DNA of 64,000 nt from Sandaracinus amylolyticus. Lineage in GTDB: Bacteria; Myxococcota_A; Polyangia; Polyangiales; Sandaracinaceae. The position numbers and the translations under genes are program-made. Location of the stretch: contig NZ_CP011125.1 in assembly GCF_000737325.1 (NCBI RefSeq), positions 2,976,001-3,040,000 on the forward strand. The letters run 5' to 3'. The notes under the pieces were generated by a model. It saw only the letters and a list, made by a program, of their open reading frames with translations, made no database searches and was not told the DNA's origin. Positions 34,802 to 47,425 of the stretch are shown here, in pieces; within the stretch, counting starts at the first letter, position 1, and each line of letters begins with the position of its first letter.

Positions 34802-35932
34802 ATGCAGCTCCGCGACGTCGCGTTCGAGCACACGTTCCAGCGCCTGTTCGTCTACAACATCCTCTTCGAGGACGCGGAGGTCGACGAGACGCACCTCGGG
34901 GTCGACGAGCGCTCGCGCGTGCTCTCGATCACCGGCGCGGGGTGCGGCGTCGCGGGGATGTTGAGCCGCGATCCGCGCTCGATCGACGCGGTCGACATCA
35001 ACCCGCACCACCTCGCGCTCACCGCGCTGAAGTGCACCGCCGCGAAGTCGATGCGCTCGTACTCGCGCTTCTACGATCTCTGCGGGCGCGGCTGGCAGCC
35101 CGATCCGGAGCGCACGATCGCGACGCTCGCGCGCGCGATGCCTTCGTGGATGCAGCGCTACTGGTCGCGCCACCACGGGCGCTTCGAGCGCAGCGTGTAC
35201 CGCGAGGGGCTCACCGCCGTGATGCTCGGCGCGTTCCGCCGCTTCACCGGGCTCGACGCGGAGTGGCTGCGCTGGGCGATGCGCCTCTCGCCCGACGCGC
35301 GCGTCGCCGCGGTGGACGAGCACATCGCCCCGGTGCTGCAGAGCCCGCTCGCGCGCGCGTACTTCGCGTCGCCCGCGCAGCTCGTCGCGCTGGGCATCAA
35401 CTTCTCGCAGCGCGACCGCATCCTCGCGACCGAGGACCAGCCCGATCTCGCGGCGTTCGTGCTCGATCACCTGCGGCGGCTCGCGCGCACCGACGTCGCG
35501 ACGAACTGGTTCGTCTGGTGGGCGATCGCGGGGCACTTCGATCACGAGCGCACGACCGACGCGGTGCCTCCGTACCTTCGTCCGGATCGTCACGCACGCT
35601 CGATCGAGGCGAGCACCGACGTGCGCTACCACCGCGCGAACCTCTTCGACGTGCTCGAGCGCTCGCCGCAGCGCGCGTACACGCACTACACGCTGTGCGA
35701 CGCGCCCGACTGGATGCCCGAGCGCACCCAGCGCCGGCTGCTCGACGAGATCCTGCGCACCAGCGAGGACGGCGCGATCGTCCTCTATCGATCCGTCGAG
35801 GACGAGTGCATGGCGACGCGTCTCGGCTATCAGCGCCGCTTCGTCCCGCTGCGTGATCGCACCGAGCACGCGACGCAGGCCGACCGCTCGCGCCAGTACC
35901 GCGCGGTGCGCTTCTACCAGGTGGCGCACTGA
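34802..35932 (+). CDS. btaA: BtaA-like diacylglycerol 3-amino-3-carboxypropyltransferase
   Basis: 376 residues. DUF3419/BtaA family: transfers the 3-amino-3-carboxypropyl group of S-adenosylmethionine to diacylglycerol, giving diacylglycerylhomoserine, the first committed step to the betaine lipid DGTS. Visible: the SAM-binding VLSITGAGCGVAGML (40-54) with VDINPHHL, FYDLCGRGW, and a C-terminal TLCDAPDWMPERTQRRLLDE block. AGGAGAGAGGAG upstream of the ATG. btaB overlaps its stop (TGATG). Family assignment is from remembered motifs and the neighbouring methyltransferase, which fit together well. Confidence 0.87.
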   Translation: MQLRDVAFEHTFQRLFVYNILFEDAEVDETHLGVDERSRVLSITGAGCGVAGMLSRDPRSIDAVDINPHHLALTALKCTAAKSMRSYSRFYDLCGRGWQPDPERTIATLARAMPSWMQRYWSRHHGRFERSVYREGLTAVMLGAFRRFTGLDAEWLRWAMRLSPDARVAAVDEHIAPVLQSPLARAYFASPAQLVALGINFSQRDRILATEDQPDLAAFVLDHLRRLARTDVATNWFVWWAIAGHFDHERTTDAVPPYLRPDRHARSIEASTDVRYHRANLFDVLERSPQRAYTHYTLCDAPDWMPERTQRRLLDEILRTSEDGAIVLYRSVEDECMATRLGYQRRFVPLRDRTEHATQADRSRQYRAVRFYQVAH

Positions 35933-36555
35933 TGGAGATCGTCTCGCCGGTCTCGCGCGACGAGCACAAGCGCTTCCTCGACGCGTACTACGGCTGGGCG
36001 CGCGACGTGTACGACGTCACGCGCCGCTACTACCTGCTCGGTCGCGACGTCGTGACCGCGCAGCTGCTGCGCGAGCCGTGGAACCGGCTCGTCGAGATCG
36101 GGCCGGGAACGGGACGCAACCTGCGCAAGCTCCACGCGGAGCGCCCGGTCGCGCTCTACGGCGGGATCGAGGCCTCGAGCGCGATGCTCGAGCGCGCACG
36201 CGCGCGATGCCCGTGGGCGCTCCTCGAGGAGGGCTTCGCCGAGGACGCGGACTACCGCGAGCTGCTCGGCGCGCCGCCCGATCGCGTGCTCGTCTCGTAC
36301 ACGCTCTCGATGGTCCAGGACGTCGAGCGCGCGATCGAGAACGCGCGCGAGATGGTGTCGCCGCGCGGCGAGATCGTGGTCGTCGACTTCGGCGATCTGC
36401 GCGGTCTGCGCGGCCCGCTCGCGCCGGCGCTGCGCGCGTGGCTCGACGCGTTCCACGTGACGCCGCTGCCGCAGGGCGTGCTCGAGCGGCACGCGCGCAC
36501 CATCGAGGACGGTCCGCTCGGCTACTACCGCATCGCGCGGATCCCGCCGCGCTGA
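35932..36555 (+). CDS. btaB: BtaB-like SAM-dependent N-methyltransferase
   Basis: 207 residues. Class I methyltransferase: SAM site LVEIGPGTGRNLRKLH (53-68), acidic loop GIEASSAML, and the VSYTLSMVQD motif IV region. BtaB-type enzymes methylate diacylglycerylhomoserine three times to form DGTS. Its ATG shares one base with the btaA stop, which indicates translational coupling and argues for this role over other small-molecule methyltransferases. An inner-face membrane association is expected, but no helix is visible. Confidence 0.85.
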   Translation: MEIVSPVSRDEHKRFLDAYYGWARDVYDVTRRYYLLGRDVVTAQLLREPWNRLVEIGPGTGRNLRKLHAERPVALYGGIEASSAMLERARARCPWALLEEGFAEDADYRELLGAPPDRVLVSYTLSMVQDVERAIENAREMVSPRGEIVVVDFGDLRGLRGPLAPALRAWLDAFHVTPLPQGVLERHARTIEDGPLGYYRIARIPPR

Positions 36556-36564
36556 GCTCGACGT

Positions 36565-37008
36565 TCACGCCCGACCGGTCGCGCCCGCCCGCTCCTCCGC
36601 GGCGCGGGCCGATCGCGCGCGGCGCGCGAGCTTCGCGTCGTACTTGTCGCGTGCCTCCTCGACGGCATCGCGGTTCTGCCGCGCCCACGCCGCGAGCGCA
36701 GTGATCGGCGCGAGCAGCGTGCGGCCGAGCTCGGTGAGCTCGTACTCGACGCGCGGCGGGATCGTCGGGTACGCGGTGCGCGTCACGAGCCCGTCGCGCT
36801 CGAGCGCCTTCAGCGTGAGCGTCAGCATGCGCTGCGAGATCCCGTCGATGGATCGCTTCAGCTCGTTGAAGCGCATGCGCTCGATCCCGAGCATCGCGAC
36901 GACGAGCACGCTCCACTTGTCGCCGATGCGATCGAGCACGTCGCGCATGGCGGGGCACGCCTCGCTCGAGAACGGCTCGTGCGACGGCGGTTTGTGCCTC
37001 GGTGACAT
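36565..37008 (-). CDS. HxlR family transcriptional regulator
   Basis: 147 residues. Winged-helix HTH of HxlR type (about 18-105): a Cys18 in SSEACPAMRDVLDRIGDKW at the conserved N-terminal position, the RMRFNELKRSIDGISQRMLT recognition region, and the YELTELGRTL wing. A Cys at this site can make HxlR proteins respond to thiol stress or electrophiles. AAGGAGG sits at correct spacing before the ATG. It is divergent from a glutathione transferase gene, which is a plausible target and fits detoxification control. Confidence 0.92.
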   Translation of the reverse strand: MSPRHKPPSHEPFSSEACPAMRDVLDRIGDKWSVLVVAMLGIERMRFNELKRSIDGISQRMLTLTLKALERDGLVTRTAYPTIPPRVEYELTELGRTLLAPITALAAWARQNRDAVEEARDKYDAKLARRARSARAAEERAGATGRA

Positions 37009-37037
37009 GAATGTGCCTCCTTGCGGGCCGATCCGAC

Positions 37038-37082
37038 GGTCACGAGAGTAGCGTCGGTCACAAACGGGAACCACCCGTGACC
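37038..37082. promoter_or_regulatory. GGTCAC half-sites between hxlR-type gene and GST gene
   Basis: ggtcac occurs at 37038-37043 and 37056-37061 in the same direction and inverted as gtgacc at 37077-37082, inside the 89-bp divergent promoter region. HxlR regulators bind repeats of this kind with GTNNAC-like cores; a role as its operator is inference. Confidence 0.45.
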
Positions 37083-37097
37083 AGGAGGACCGACACG

Positions 37098-37706
37098 ATG
37101 ATCAAGCTCTACTACGCGCCCGGTGCCTGCTCGCTCTCGCCACACGTCGCGCTGCGCGAAGCGGGCCTCCCGTTCGAGCTCGTGCGCGTCGACTTCATGC
37201 GCGGCAAGCGCCTCGAGACCGGCGGCGAATTCGTCGACGTGAGCCCGAAGGGCTACGTGCCCGCGGTGGTGCTCGACGACGGACAGCTGCTCACCGAGGG
37301 CGTCGCGATCGTGCAGTACATCGCGGACCAGAAGCCCGAGCTCGGCCTCGCGCCGCCGCCGGGCACGCTGGAGCGCGTGCGCCTGCAGGAGTGGCTCGTC
37401 TTCATCGCGACCGAGCTGCACAAAGGGCTCTCACCGCTCTTCATGCCGCAAGCGTCGGACGAGCTGAAGCAGGCGGTGAAGGCGAAGGTGCGATCGCGTC
37501 TCGAGCTCGTCGCGCGGAGCCTCGGCTCGAAGCCGTACCTCATGGGCGATCGCTTCACGATCGCCGACGGCTATCTCCTCTACGCGCTGCGCGCGTTCCA
37601 GCGCTTCGACAGCGGTGCGTTGCCCGGCGAGCTGCCCGCGTACCTCGAGCGTGTGTCGTCGCGCCCGGCGGTGAAGGCGGCGCTCGAGGCCGAAGGGCTC
37701 GCCTGA
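37098..37706 (+). CDS. glutathione S-transferase, beta class
   Basis: 202 residues. Thioredoxin-like N-terminal domain (1-77) with the beta-class active site YYAPGACSLSPH (Cys10), the cis-Pro strand KGYVPAVVLDDG and the glutathione-binding LTEGVAIVQYI; an all-helical C-terminal domain (85-200) with the FTIADGYLLYALR helix containing the N-capping motif. Conjugates glutathione to electrophiles in the cytoplasm. AGGAGG precedes the ATG. It is divergent from an HxlR regulator. The IS110 element lies downstream, starting very near its stop. Confidence 0.94.
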   Translation: MIKLYYAPGACSLSPHVALREAGLPFELVRVDFMRGKRLETGGEFVDVSPKGYVPAVVLDDGQLLTEGVAIVQYIADQKPELGLAPPPGTLERVRLQEWLVFIATELHKGLSPLFMPQASDELKQAVKAKVRSRLELVARSLGSKPYLMGDRFTIADGYLLYALRAFQRFDSGALPGELPAYLERVSSRPAVKAALEAEGLA

Positions 37707-37903
37707 GCGCGGGCTCGCTTGTATCTACCCCAGTCATCGGCGGCTGGTTCGTGATAGCAGGCCGCCACGCGGTTTCGGGAGAGGGTCGCCGGGCATCGCT
37801 TGGGGCAACGTCCCCGTGAGTGAGATTGGCGCCCTCGACCGAGTTTCTTTGCTCGAACGGTATCCAGAGGCGTGGCTCGTCCACCGTCCTCGCATGGACA
37901 AGC
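37707..37903 (+). ncRNA. candidate IS110 bridge-RNA region
   Basis: IS110 elements encode a guide (bridge) RNA in the non-coding end upstream of the recombinase. This stretch has two local stems: ggcggc/gccgcc (37739-37744 and 37761-37766, 16-nt loop) and gggg/cccc (37802-37805 and 37812-37815, 6-nt loop), where recognition loops would sit. The RNA assignment rests on position and family knowledge; its target cannot be read here. Confidence 0.35.
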
Positions 37904-39097
37904 ATGGGCACGAAGCTCGGCTCCGAGGCTCCCGGGCACGCGATCGACATCGGTTCGGAGAAGCACGTCGTCGCCATCGTGGACGAGACGGGCAAGCCGC
38001 TGCGCAAGCCAATACCGTTCTCCGAGGACGCATCGGGCTACGAGCGACTGCGCTCGATGCTCGGTGAGGCGGCAGACGCATTCGTCGCGATGGAGGCGAC
38101 CGGGCACTACTGGCAGAACCTGTTCGCGTTCCTCCACGCGGCGGGCTTCCAGATCGCGCTGCTGAACCCGACGCGCACGTCGCGGTTCGCGGCTGAGGAC
38201 CTGCGCCGCGCGAAGACGGACGCGCTGGATGCGCTCGGCATCGCGCGGTTCGCGCAGCAGAAGCGGCCTGCCGCGACGCCGATGCCCGATGCAGCGACGC
38301 TCGAGCTGCGGGAGCTGATGCGTCTGCGCGACCGGCTGGTGCAGGACCTCGGTGACCGCGCGCGACAGGTCCATCGCGCGCTGGACCTGAGCTTCCCGGA
38401 GCTCACCGACCACGTGCGCGACGTGGCATCGGCCAAGGCCACTACGCTGCTCGTCGTGTGCCCGACCGCCGAGAAGTTCCGAGCAGCTGACCCGAAGGTC
38501 CTGGCCGAGCTGAAGTACGACGGGCGTCACGTCATCGGTCTCGAGCTCGCAAAGGCGCTCTGCGAGGCCGCCAAGACCAGCGTGGGCCGGCACCAGGGCA
38601 CGCCCTACGAGCTGCAGATCCGCTACGCGTGCGAGGACATCGCGACGCTCCGGGCGCGCATCAAGAAGCTCGACGAAGACATCAGCCAGAGCCTGGATCG
38701 GCATGAGGTCGGCAAGCTGCTGACGACCATCGACGGCATCGGAGACAACACTGCGGCGCGCATGATCGCCTCGATCGACTTCGACGGCTTCAAGAGCGCC
38801 GCCGCGCTCGCGGCGTACGTCGGCGTCGCTCCGCTCGTGAACCACTCGGGCAAACGCCAGCCGCTGCGAGGCCACGCCTGCGCGATGGGCGACGCCGACC
38901 TGCGCGCCAAGCTCTGGATGCCGACGCTGCGGGCCGTGACCCACAACCCGTGGCTCAAGGCGTTCTACCAGCGCCTCGTGGCCGCCGGAAAGCCGAAGAA
39001 GCTCGCGATCATCGCTTCGATGCGCAAGCTTCTCGGCGCCATGATCAGCGTGGCGCGCACGCGCACGCCCTTCGTGCCGAAGCTCGCGGCGGCCTGA
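37904..39097 (+). CDS. IS110-family transposase (DEDD recombinase)
   Basis: 397 residues from the ATG at 37904 (a GTG at 37820 would add 28 residues with no similarity to the family start). RuvC-like DEDD domain: Asp15 (AIDIGSEKH), Glu64 (AMEATGHYW), Asp106 and Asp109 (KTDALDA). Helical middle (about 140-260). The C-terminal Transposase_20 domain has TIDGIGDNTAARMIASI and the GVAPLVNHSGK segment with the catalytic Ser candidate. All four acidic residues and the Ser are present, so it may be active. No frameshift seen. Confidence 0.93.
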   Translation: MGTKLGSEAPGHAIDIGSEKHVVAIVDETGKPLRKPIPFSEDASGYERLRSMLGEAADAFVAMEATGHYWQNLFAFLHAAGFQIALLNPTRTSRFAAEDLRRAKTDALDALGIARFAQQKRPAATPMPDAATLELRELMRLRDRLVQDLGDRARQVHRALDLSFPELTDHVRDVASAKATTLLVVCPTAEKFRAADPKVLAELKYDGRHVIGLELAKALCEAAKTSVGRHQGTPYELQIRYACEDIATLRARIKKLDEDISQSLDRHEVGKLLTTIDGIGDNTAARMIASIDFDGFKSAAALAAYVGVAPLVNHSGKRQPLRGHACAMGDADLRAKLWMPTLRAVTHNPWLKAFYQRLVAAGKPKKLAIIASMRKLLGAMISVARTRTPFVPKLAAA

Positions 39098-39133
39098 CGG
39101 CCGCGCTTCGAGCTTGCACCGGGTCACGGTCGC

Positions 39134-39381
39134 TCACTCCGCGATCACCTCGAGCGCGATCTCGCGCGCGACGTCCTCGAGCCACTCGTCGAGCTCGGCC
39201 TCGCGATCGGTGGTGGTCACGAGCACCACCACGCCGGTGCGATCGCCGTGCGCGCTCGCGAGCCCGTCGTAGCCCGCGAGGATCCCGCGCAGTCGCACGA
39301 TGTCCGACGGTTGCATACGCAACCGTCGGACGACGAGCCCCTCGCCGAGCGGGACGTGCGACGCGCCGTCGGTCGTGTCGC

Positions 39382-39385
<4 letters not shown>
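39134..39385 (-). CDS. small DUF4911-like protein
   Basis: 83 residues. Pattern LRMQPSDIVRLRGILAGYDGLA, then strands and a REAELDEWLEDVAREI helix, is similar to DUF4911 proteins (small alpha/beta, unknown function); this is a weak recollection. The start overlaps the lhr stop (ATGA), so it is translationally coupled to the helicase. The IS110 element lies immediately downstream (36 bp), without disrupting it. Confidence 0.65.
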
Positions 39386-43647
<4,262 letters not shown>

Positions 43648-43702
43648 GGGACTGAACACCATACCAGGTGTTCCGTCAGCGGGAGCGCTCGCCGGCGCAG
43701 GC

Positions 43703-43720
43703 CCGCACGCGAGCGTGCGG
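43703..43720 (-). terminator. short hairpin after the glutaredoxin-like gene
   Basis: ccgcacgc (43703-43710) and gcgtgcgg (43713-43720) pair with a 2-nt spacer (7 bp with a cgag tetraloop). It lies 52 nt downstream of the stop at 43772 on the minus strand, between that gene and lhr. No T-run. Confidence 0.3.
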
Positions 43721-43771
43721 AGCACGCAGACAGAGGGGCCCGGAGCGGGCGAGCCGACTCTTGGTCCCCGC

Positions 43772-44140
43772 TCAGCGCCCGAGCGTCTTCGCGAGCTCGC
43801 CGCTCTCCGCGAGCTTCTCGAGATCGTCGGCGCCCCCGATGAGCGTGCCCTTCACGAAGATCATCGGGAACGTGGGCCAACCCGTCCACATCTTCAGCGC
43901 GTTGCGACGCCGCCAGAGCGAGAAGTAGCCGCCGTACTCGAGGTACTCGTGCTCGATCCCGAGCTTCTTCAGGAGCGCGCGAGCGCGCCGCGGGTTCGCG
44001 TTCACCGACATCCCGACCACCACCACGTCGTGCTTCGCGACGGCGGCTTTCACCTCGTCGACGATGTCGCGGTGATGCGTGGCGATCTTCTCGCGCACTG
44101 CGGGATGGATCTTCGACTCGTCGAGCACCTCACGCGGCAT
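43772..44140 (-). CDS. glutaredoxin-fold protein lacking all cysteines
   Basis: 122 residues. C-terminal part (about 33-120) matches the monothiol glutaredoxin layout: strand VVVVGM, helix, KMWTGWPTFPMIFVKG with the TFP/glutathione segment, and GGADDLEKL. The active-site position reads SVNANPRRAR, with no CxxC or CGFS, and the protein has no Cys at all. Related proteins with NPFP at this site seem to occur in other proteobacteria (recollection), so this is a conserved non-catalytic family rather than a recent loss. It may bind a partner or glutathione. Its start is 71 bp from the divergent peptidase gene. Confidence 0.72.
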   Translation of the reverse strand: MPREVLDESKIHPAVREKIATHHRDIVDEVKAAVAKHDVVVVGMSVNANPRRARALLKKLGIEHEYLEYGGYFSLWRRRNALKMWTGWPTFPMIFVKGTLIGGADDLEKLAESGELAKTLGR

Positions 44141-44211
44141 CTCTCACACCCCCTGGCTGGAAGTCGCGCTGTGCTTGTCTTCGCGATTCTGCGTTGGCAA
44201 GTTCGCGCGCC

Positions 44212-46032
44212 ATGCGTTCACGATTCTTCGCAGTGATCGCGGCGCTCGCGAGCGTCGCGTGCGCCGGTAGCGCGCCCGCTCCACGTAGCGCGGCCGACCT
44301 CTCCCCGCAGGCCCAGGCCGACGAGCTGCTCGCGCTCTACGATCCGATCTACGTCGCGCTCTACACCGAGTCGGCGCGCGCTGCCTGGGTCGCGGCGACC
44401 GACGTCTCCGAGGAGCACACCGGCCAGCGCACCGGCGCGGACACCGCGTTCGCCGCGTTCGCCGGCAACGCCGAGGTCATCCGCCGCGCGCGCGCGCTCC
44501 TCGAGGTGCAGGACCAGCTCGATCCGCTGACGGTGCGCCAGCTGCGGCAGATGCTCTATCTCGCCGCGTCCGCGCCCCAGACGCGTCCCGATCTCGCGCG
44601 TGCGCGCGTCGCGGCCGAAGCGCAGCAGAGCGCGCGGCTCGACGGGTTCCAGTTCTGCCTCGCGCGTCAGGGCGACACCTGCACGCAGCCGGTCACGACG
44701 AACGATCTCGATCGCGTCCTGCAAACGTCCACCGATCTCGACGAGCGACTGCGAGCGTGGCAGTCGAGCAAGGAAGTCGGCGCGGTCCTGCGCGACGGCC
44801 TCGTCGAGCTGCGCGGCCTGCGCAACGGCGTCGCGCGCGAGATGGGATATCGCGACTTCTTCGCGTTCCAGGTCGACAACTACTCGCTCACGACCGAGGA
44901 GATGATGGCGCTCCTCGATCGTCTCGTGGACGAAGTGCGCCCGCTCTACGCGCAGCTCCAGTGCTGGGCGCGTCACGAGCTCGCGCAGCGCTACGGCCAG
45001 AGCGAGGTCCCGACGCTGATCCCCGCGCACTGGCTGGGCAATCGCTGGGGCCAGAGCTGGCCCGGCTTGGTCGAGGGCATCGACATGGACTCGCTCGTCT
45101 CGTCGCGCGAGCCCGAGTGGATCGTGCAGCAGGCGGAGCGCTTCTACGTCTCGATGGGCTTCCCCAATCTGCCGCAGTCGTTCTGGGAGCAGAGCGACCT
45201 CTATCCGGTGCCCGAGGGCGAGACGCGCCGCAAGAACGCGCACGCGAGCGCGTGGCACGTCGACCTGCAGAGCGACGTGCGCTCGCTGATGAGCGTCGAG
45301 CCCACGTGGGAGTGGTTCACGACGACGCACCACGAGCTCGGGCACATCTATTACTACATCTCGTATTCGCGCCCCGAGGTGCCCTATCTGCTGCGCGAGG
45401 GTGCCAATCGCAGCTACCACGAGGGGATTGGCGATCTGATCTCTCTCGCGGCATCGCAGGAGCCTTATCTGCGCGAGATCGGTCTCCTCGCCGAGGGCCA
45501 GGAGATCGACGAGATGCGCTGGCTGCTCGACTCCGCGCTCACCGGGCCGATCACGTTCCTGCCGTGGTCGGCCGGCGTGATGAGCCACTTCGAGCGCGAT
45601 CTCTACGCGGGCGAGCTCCCGCCCGAGGAGATCAACCGCCGCTGGTGGGAGCACGTCGCGCGTTATCAGGGCATCGCGCCGCCGACCGAGCGCCCCGCCG
45701 AGGGCTGCGACGCGTGCACGAAGACGCACATCAACGACGATCCCGGGCAGTACTACGACTACGCGCTCGCCAACGTGGTGCTCTATCAGCTCCACGATCA
45801 CATCTGCCGGAACATCCTCCAGCAGGATCCGCGCGCGTGTAACTACTACGGTCGTCGCGAGGTCGGCGACTTCCTCCGTGCGGTGATGTCGCCCGGCGCG
45901 AGCCGCGACTGGCAGGAAGTGCTCGTCGAGCACACCGGCCGCGAGCTCACGGCGGAGCCGATGCTCGAGTACTACCGCCCCCTGATGCAGTACCTCGAGG
46001 AGCAGAACCGCGGCCGCACCTGCGGCTTCTGA
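44212..46032 (+). CDS. M2-family (angiotensin-converting-enzyme-like) zinc peptidase lipoprotein
   Basis: 606 residues from the ATG at 44212. Lipobox VACAG (Cys about residue 17). Almost the entire mature protein matches the all-helical M2 peptidyl-dipeptidase fold: zinc site THHELGH (His374, Glu375, His378) and third ligand Glu404 in YHEGIGDL, with ACE-like YYDYALANVVLYQLHDHICR near the C-terminus. Expected to release dipeptides or small peptides from peptide C-termini outside the cytoplasm. A TTG start at 44194 is possible but gives an unusual signal peptide. It is monocistronic, followed by a two-component system. Confidence 0.93.
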   Translation: MRSRFFAVIAALASVACAGSAPAPRSAADLSPQAQADELLALYDPIYVALYTESARAAWVAATDVSEEHTGQRTGADTAFAAFAGNAEVIRRARALLEVQDQLDPLTVRQLRQMLYLAASAPQTRPDLARARVAAEAQQSARLDGFQFCLARQGDTCTQPVTTNDLDRVLQTSTDLDERLRAWQSSKEVGAVLRDGLVELRGLRNGVAREMGYRDFFAFQVDNYSLTTEEMMALLDRLVDEVRPLYAQLQCWARHELAQRYGQSEVPTLIPAHWLGNRWGQSWPGLVEGIDMDSLVSSREPEWIVQQAERFYVSMGFPNLPQSFWEQSDLYPVPEGETRRKNAHASAWHVDLQSDVRSLMSVEPTWEWFTTTHHELGHIYYYISYSRPEVPYLLREGANRSYHEGIGDLISLAASQEPYLREIGLLAEGQEIDEMRWLLDSALTGPITFLPWSAGVMSHFERDLYAGELPPEEINRRWWEHVARYQGIAPPTERPAEGCDACTKTHINDDPGQYYDYALANVVLYQLHDHICRNILQQDPRACNYYGRREVGDFLRAVMSPGASRDWQEVLVEHTGRELTAEPMLEYYRPLMQYLEEQNRGRTCGF

Positions 46033-46153
46033 TCCGCGTGGACGCGGCGCGCGCCGAGGTGCGCGCCGCGTCGTCGTGTCGGCGCGAACGGTCTTCCGAG
46101 CTGCCCGAACGGCGGGCTCGCTGCCCCGGGCCGCTGCTACGCTGTGCTCTCGA

Positions 46154-47425
46154 ATGACGCCGCCGACGCTGCTCGTCGAGCTCGCGGAGAAGATGGGGCT
46201 CCTCGCGGCCGCCGCGCTGGTGGCCGTGCTCTTCCCGCCGCTGCGCAATCGACTCCTCGGCGTCGGTCGCCGCGTCGACAAGCTCGCCGCGGTGGGCCTC
46301 GGGTTCGGGCTCTCGGTGTGGGGCGCGACGCTCGGCCTCCACGTCGCCGGCGAGGACATCAACGTGCGCGCGATCGGGATCCTGATCGCCGCGATCCTCG
46401 GCGGCTGGAAAGCGGGTCTGCTCGCCGGCCTCGGCGGCGGCCTCTTCTACGCGTTCCAGGTCGATCCGCAGACCGCGCCCTACGTGCTGATCGCGTCGGT
46501 GGTCGACGGAGTGCTCGCGGGCGTCGTCGCCGAGCGCAAGCCCGAGTGGGTCGAGGGCCCGCGTGTCTTCTTCACCGCGATCGCGGTGCAGGGCGTGCAC
46601 CTCTTCGTCGTCGGCGTCGGCCTCGTCGCGTTCGGCTACGCCGAGCGCTACCTGCCCGCGTGGCCCGCGCACCTGGTGAAGCTCGTCGTCAACGGCGCGG
46701 GCGTCACGCTCTTCGTGATGGTCGCGCGCCTCGTCATCTCGCGCGAAGAGCGCGGCGTCGCGCTCGCCCACGCACGCGCCGCGGCCGACAAAGCCGCGCT
46801 CGAAGCGTTGCGCCGCCGGCTCGAGCCGCACTTCCTCTTCAACGCGCTCACCGCGATTCGCGCCACGATCCGGCGCGATCCCGAGGCCGCGCGCGAGCTC
46901 GTCAGCGACCTCGCCGATCTCTATCGCTACCTCCTCTCGCACCCCGACGACGCGCCGCTCTCCGCGGAGATCGATCACGCGAGCGCGTACCTCGCGATCG
47001 AGCGCGCGCGCCTCGGCGAAGGCCGCGTGCGCGTCGACATCGACGTGCCCGCGGCGCTGCGCGCGCATCGCGTGCCCGCGCTCCTGCTCCAGCCCCTCGT
47101 CGAGAACGCGGTCCGCCACGGCGTCGCGCGACGGAGCGGTGCCGGCACGATCCGCATCGGCGCGCACGAGGACGGCGACTCGCTCGTGATCGAGGTCGAG
47201 GACGCGTGCGAGGGCGATCCCGTCCCCGCGAACGAGAAGGGCAGCGGCATCGCGCTCGCCACGCTGCGCGAGCGTCTCGGTCGTCTCTTCGGTGATCGCG
47301 CCGCGATCGACCTCGACGTCGGCGCGATGGGCGCGCGCGCGTCCGTGAAGCTGCCGCTCGAGGCGCAGACCACGTCGAGCGGCGCTCGGGTGCTCGCATC
47401 GATCGAAGAAAGGGCGAACGCGTGA
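46154..47425 (+). CDS. LytS-type sensor histidine kinase
   Basis: 423 residues. N-terminal 5TM-LYT-like membrane region (about 13-198) with repeated short helices, then a His_kinase domain: phospho-acceptor His226 in LEPHFLFN, and the HATPase region with PLLLQPLVENAVRHGVARR N-box and a GSGIALATLRERL G-box. This type pairs with LytTR response regulators, and the downstream gene overlaps it. Signals of LytS-type sensors include membrane state and extracellular small molecules; here unknown. TACGCT lies 10 nt before the ATG, no Shine-Dalgarno. Confidence 0.93.
   Translation: MTPPTLLVELAEKMGLLAAAALVAVLFPPLRNRLLGVGRRVDKLAAVGLGFGLSVWGATLGLHVAGEDINVRAIGILIAAILGGWKAGLLAGLGGGLFYAFQVDPQTAPYVLIASVVDGVLAGVVAERKPEWVEGPRVFFTAIAVQGVHLFVVGVGLVAFGYAERYLPAWPAHLVKLVVNGAGVTLFVMVARLVISREERGVALAHARAAADKAALEALRRRLEPHFLFNALTAIRATIRRDPEAARELVSDLADLYRYLLSHPDDAPLSAEIDHASAYLAIERARLGEGRVRVDIDVPAALRAHRVPALLLQPLVENAVRHGVARRSGAGTIRIGAHEDGDSLVIEVEDACEGDPVPANEKGSGIALATLRERLGRLFGDRAAIDLDVGAMGARASVKLPLEAQTTSSGARVLASIEERANA

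Larger units (their letters stand above)
37707..39133 (+). mobile_element. IS110-family insertion sequence (boundaries approximate)
   Basis: One transposase gene (37904-39097) with a 5-prime non-coding stretch of about 195 bp after the GST stop and only about 36 bp of non-coding DNA downstream. I find no terminal inverted repeats, as is usual for the IS110 group, so the exact ends, core dinucleotide and target are not set; the limits are the nearest neighbouring stop codons. The copy looks intact. The long upstream end and short downstream end fit IS110 rather than IS1111 organisation. Confidence 0.7.

Noticed and set aside
37580-39127. Open frame of 515 codons opposite the IS110 transposase
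   Set aside because: Arg/Leu-rich shadow; the plus strand has an intact DEDD transposase.
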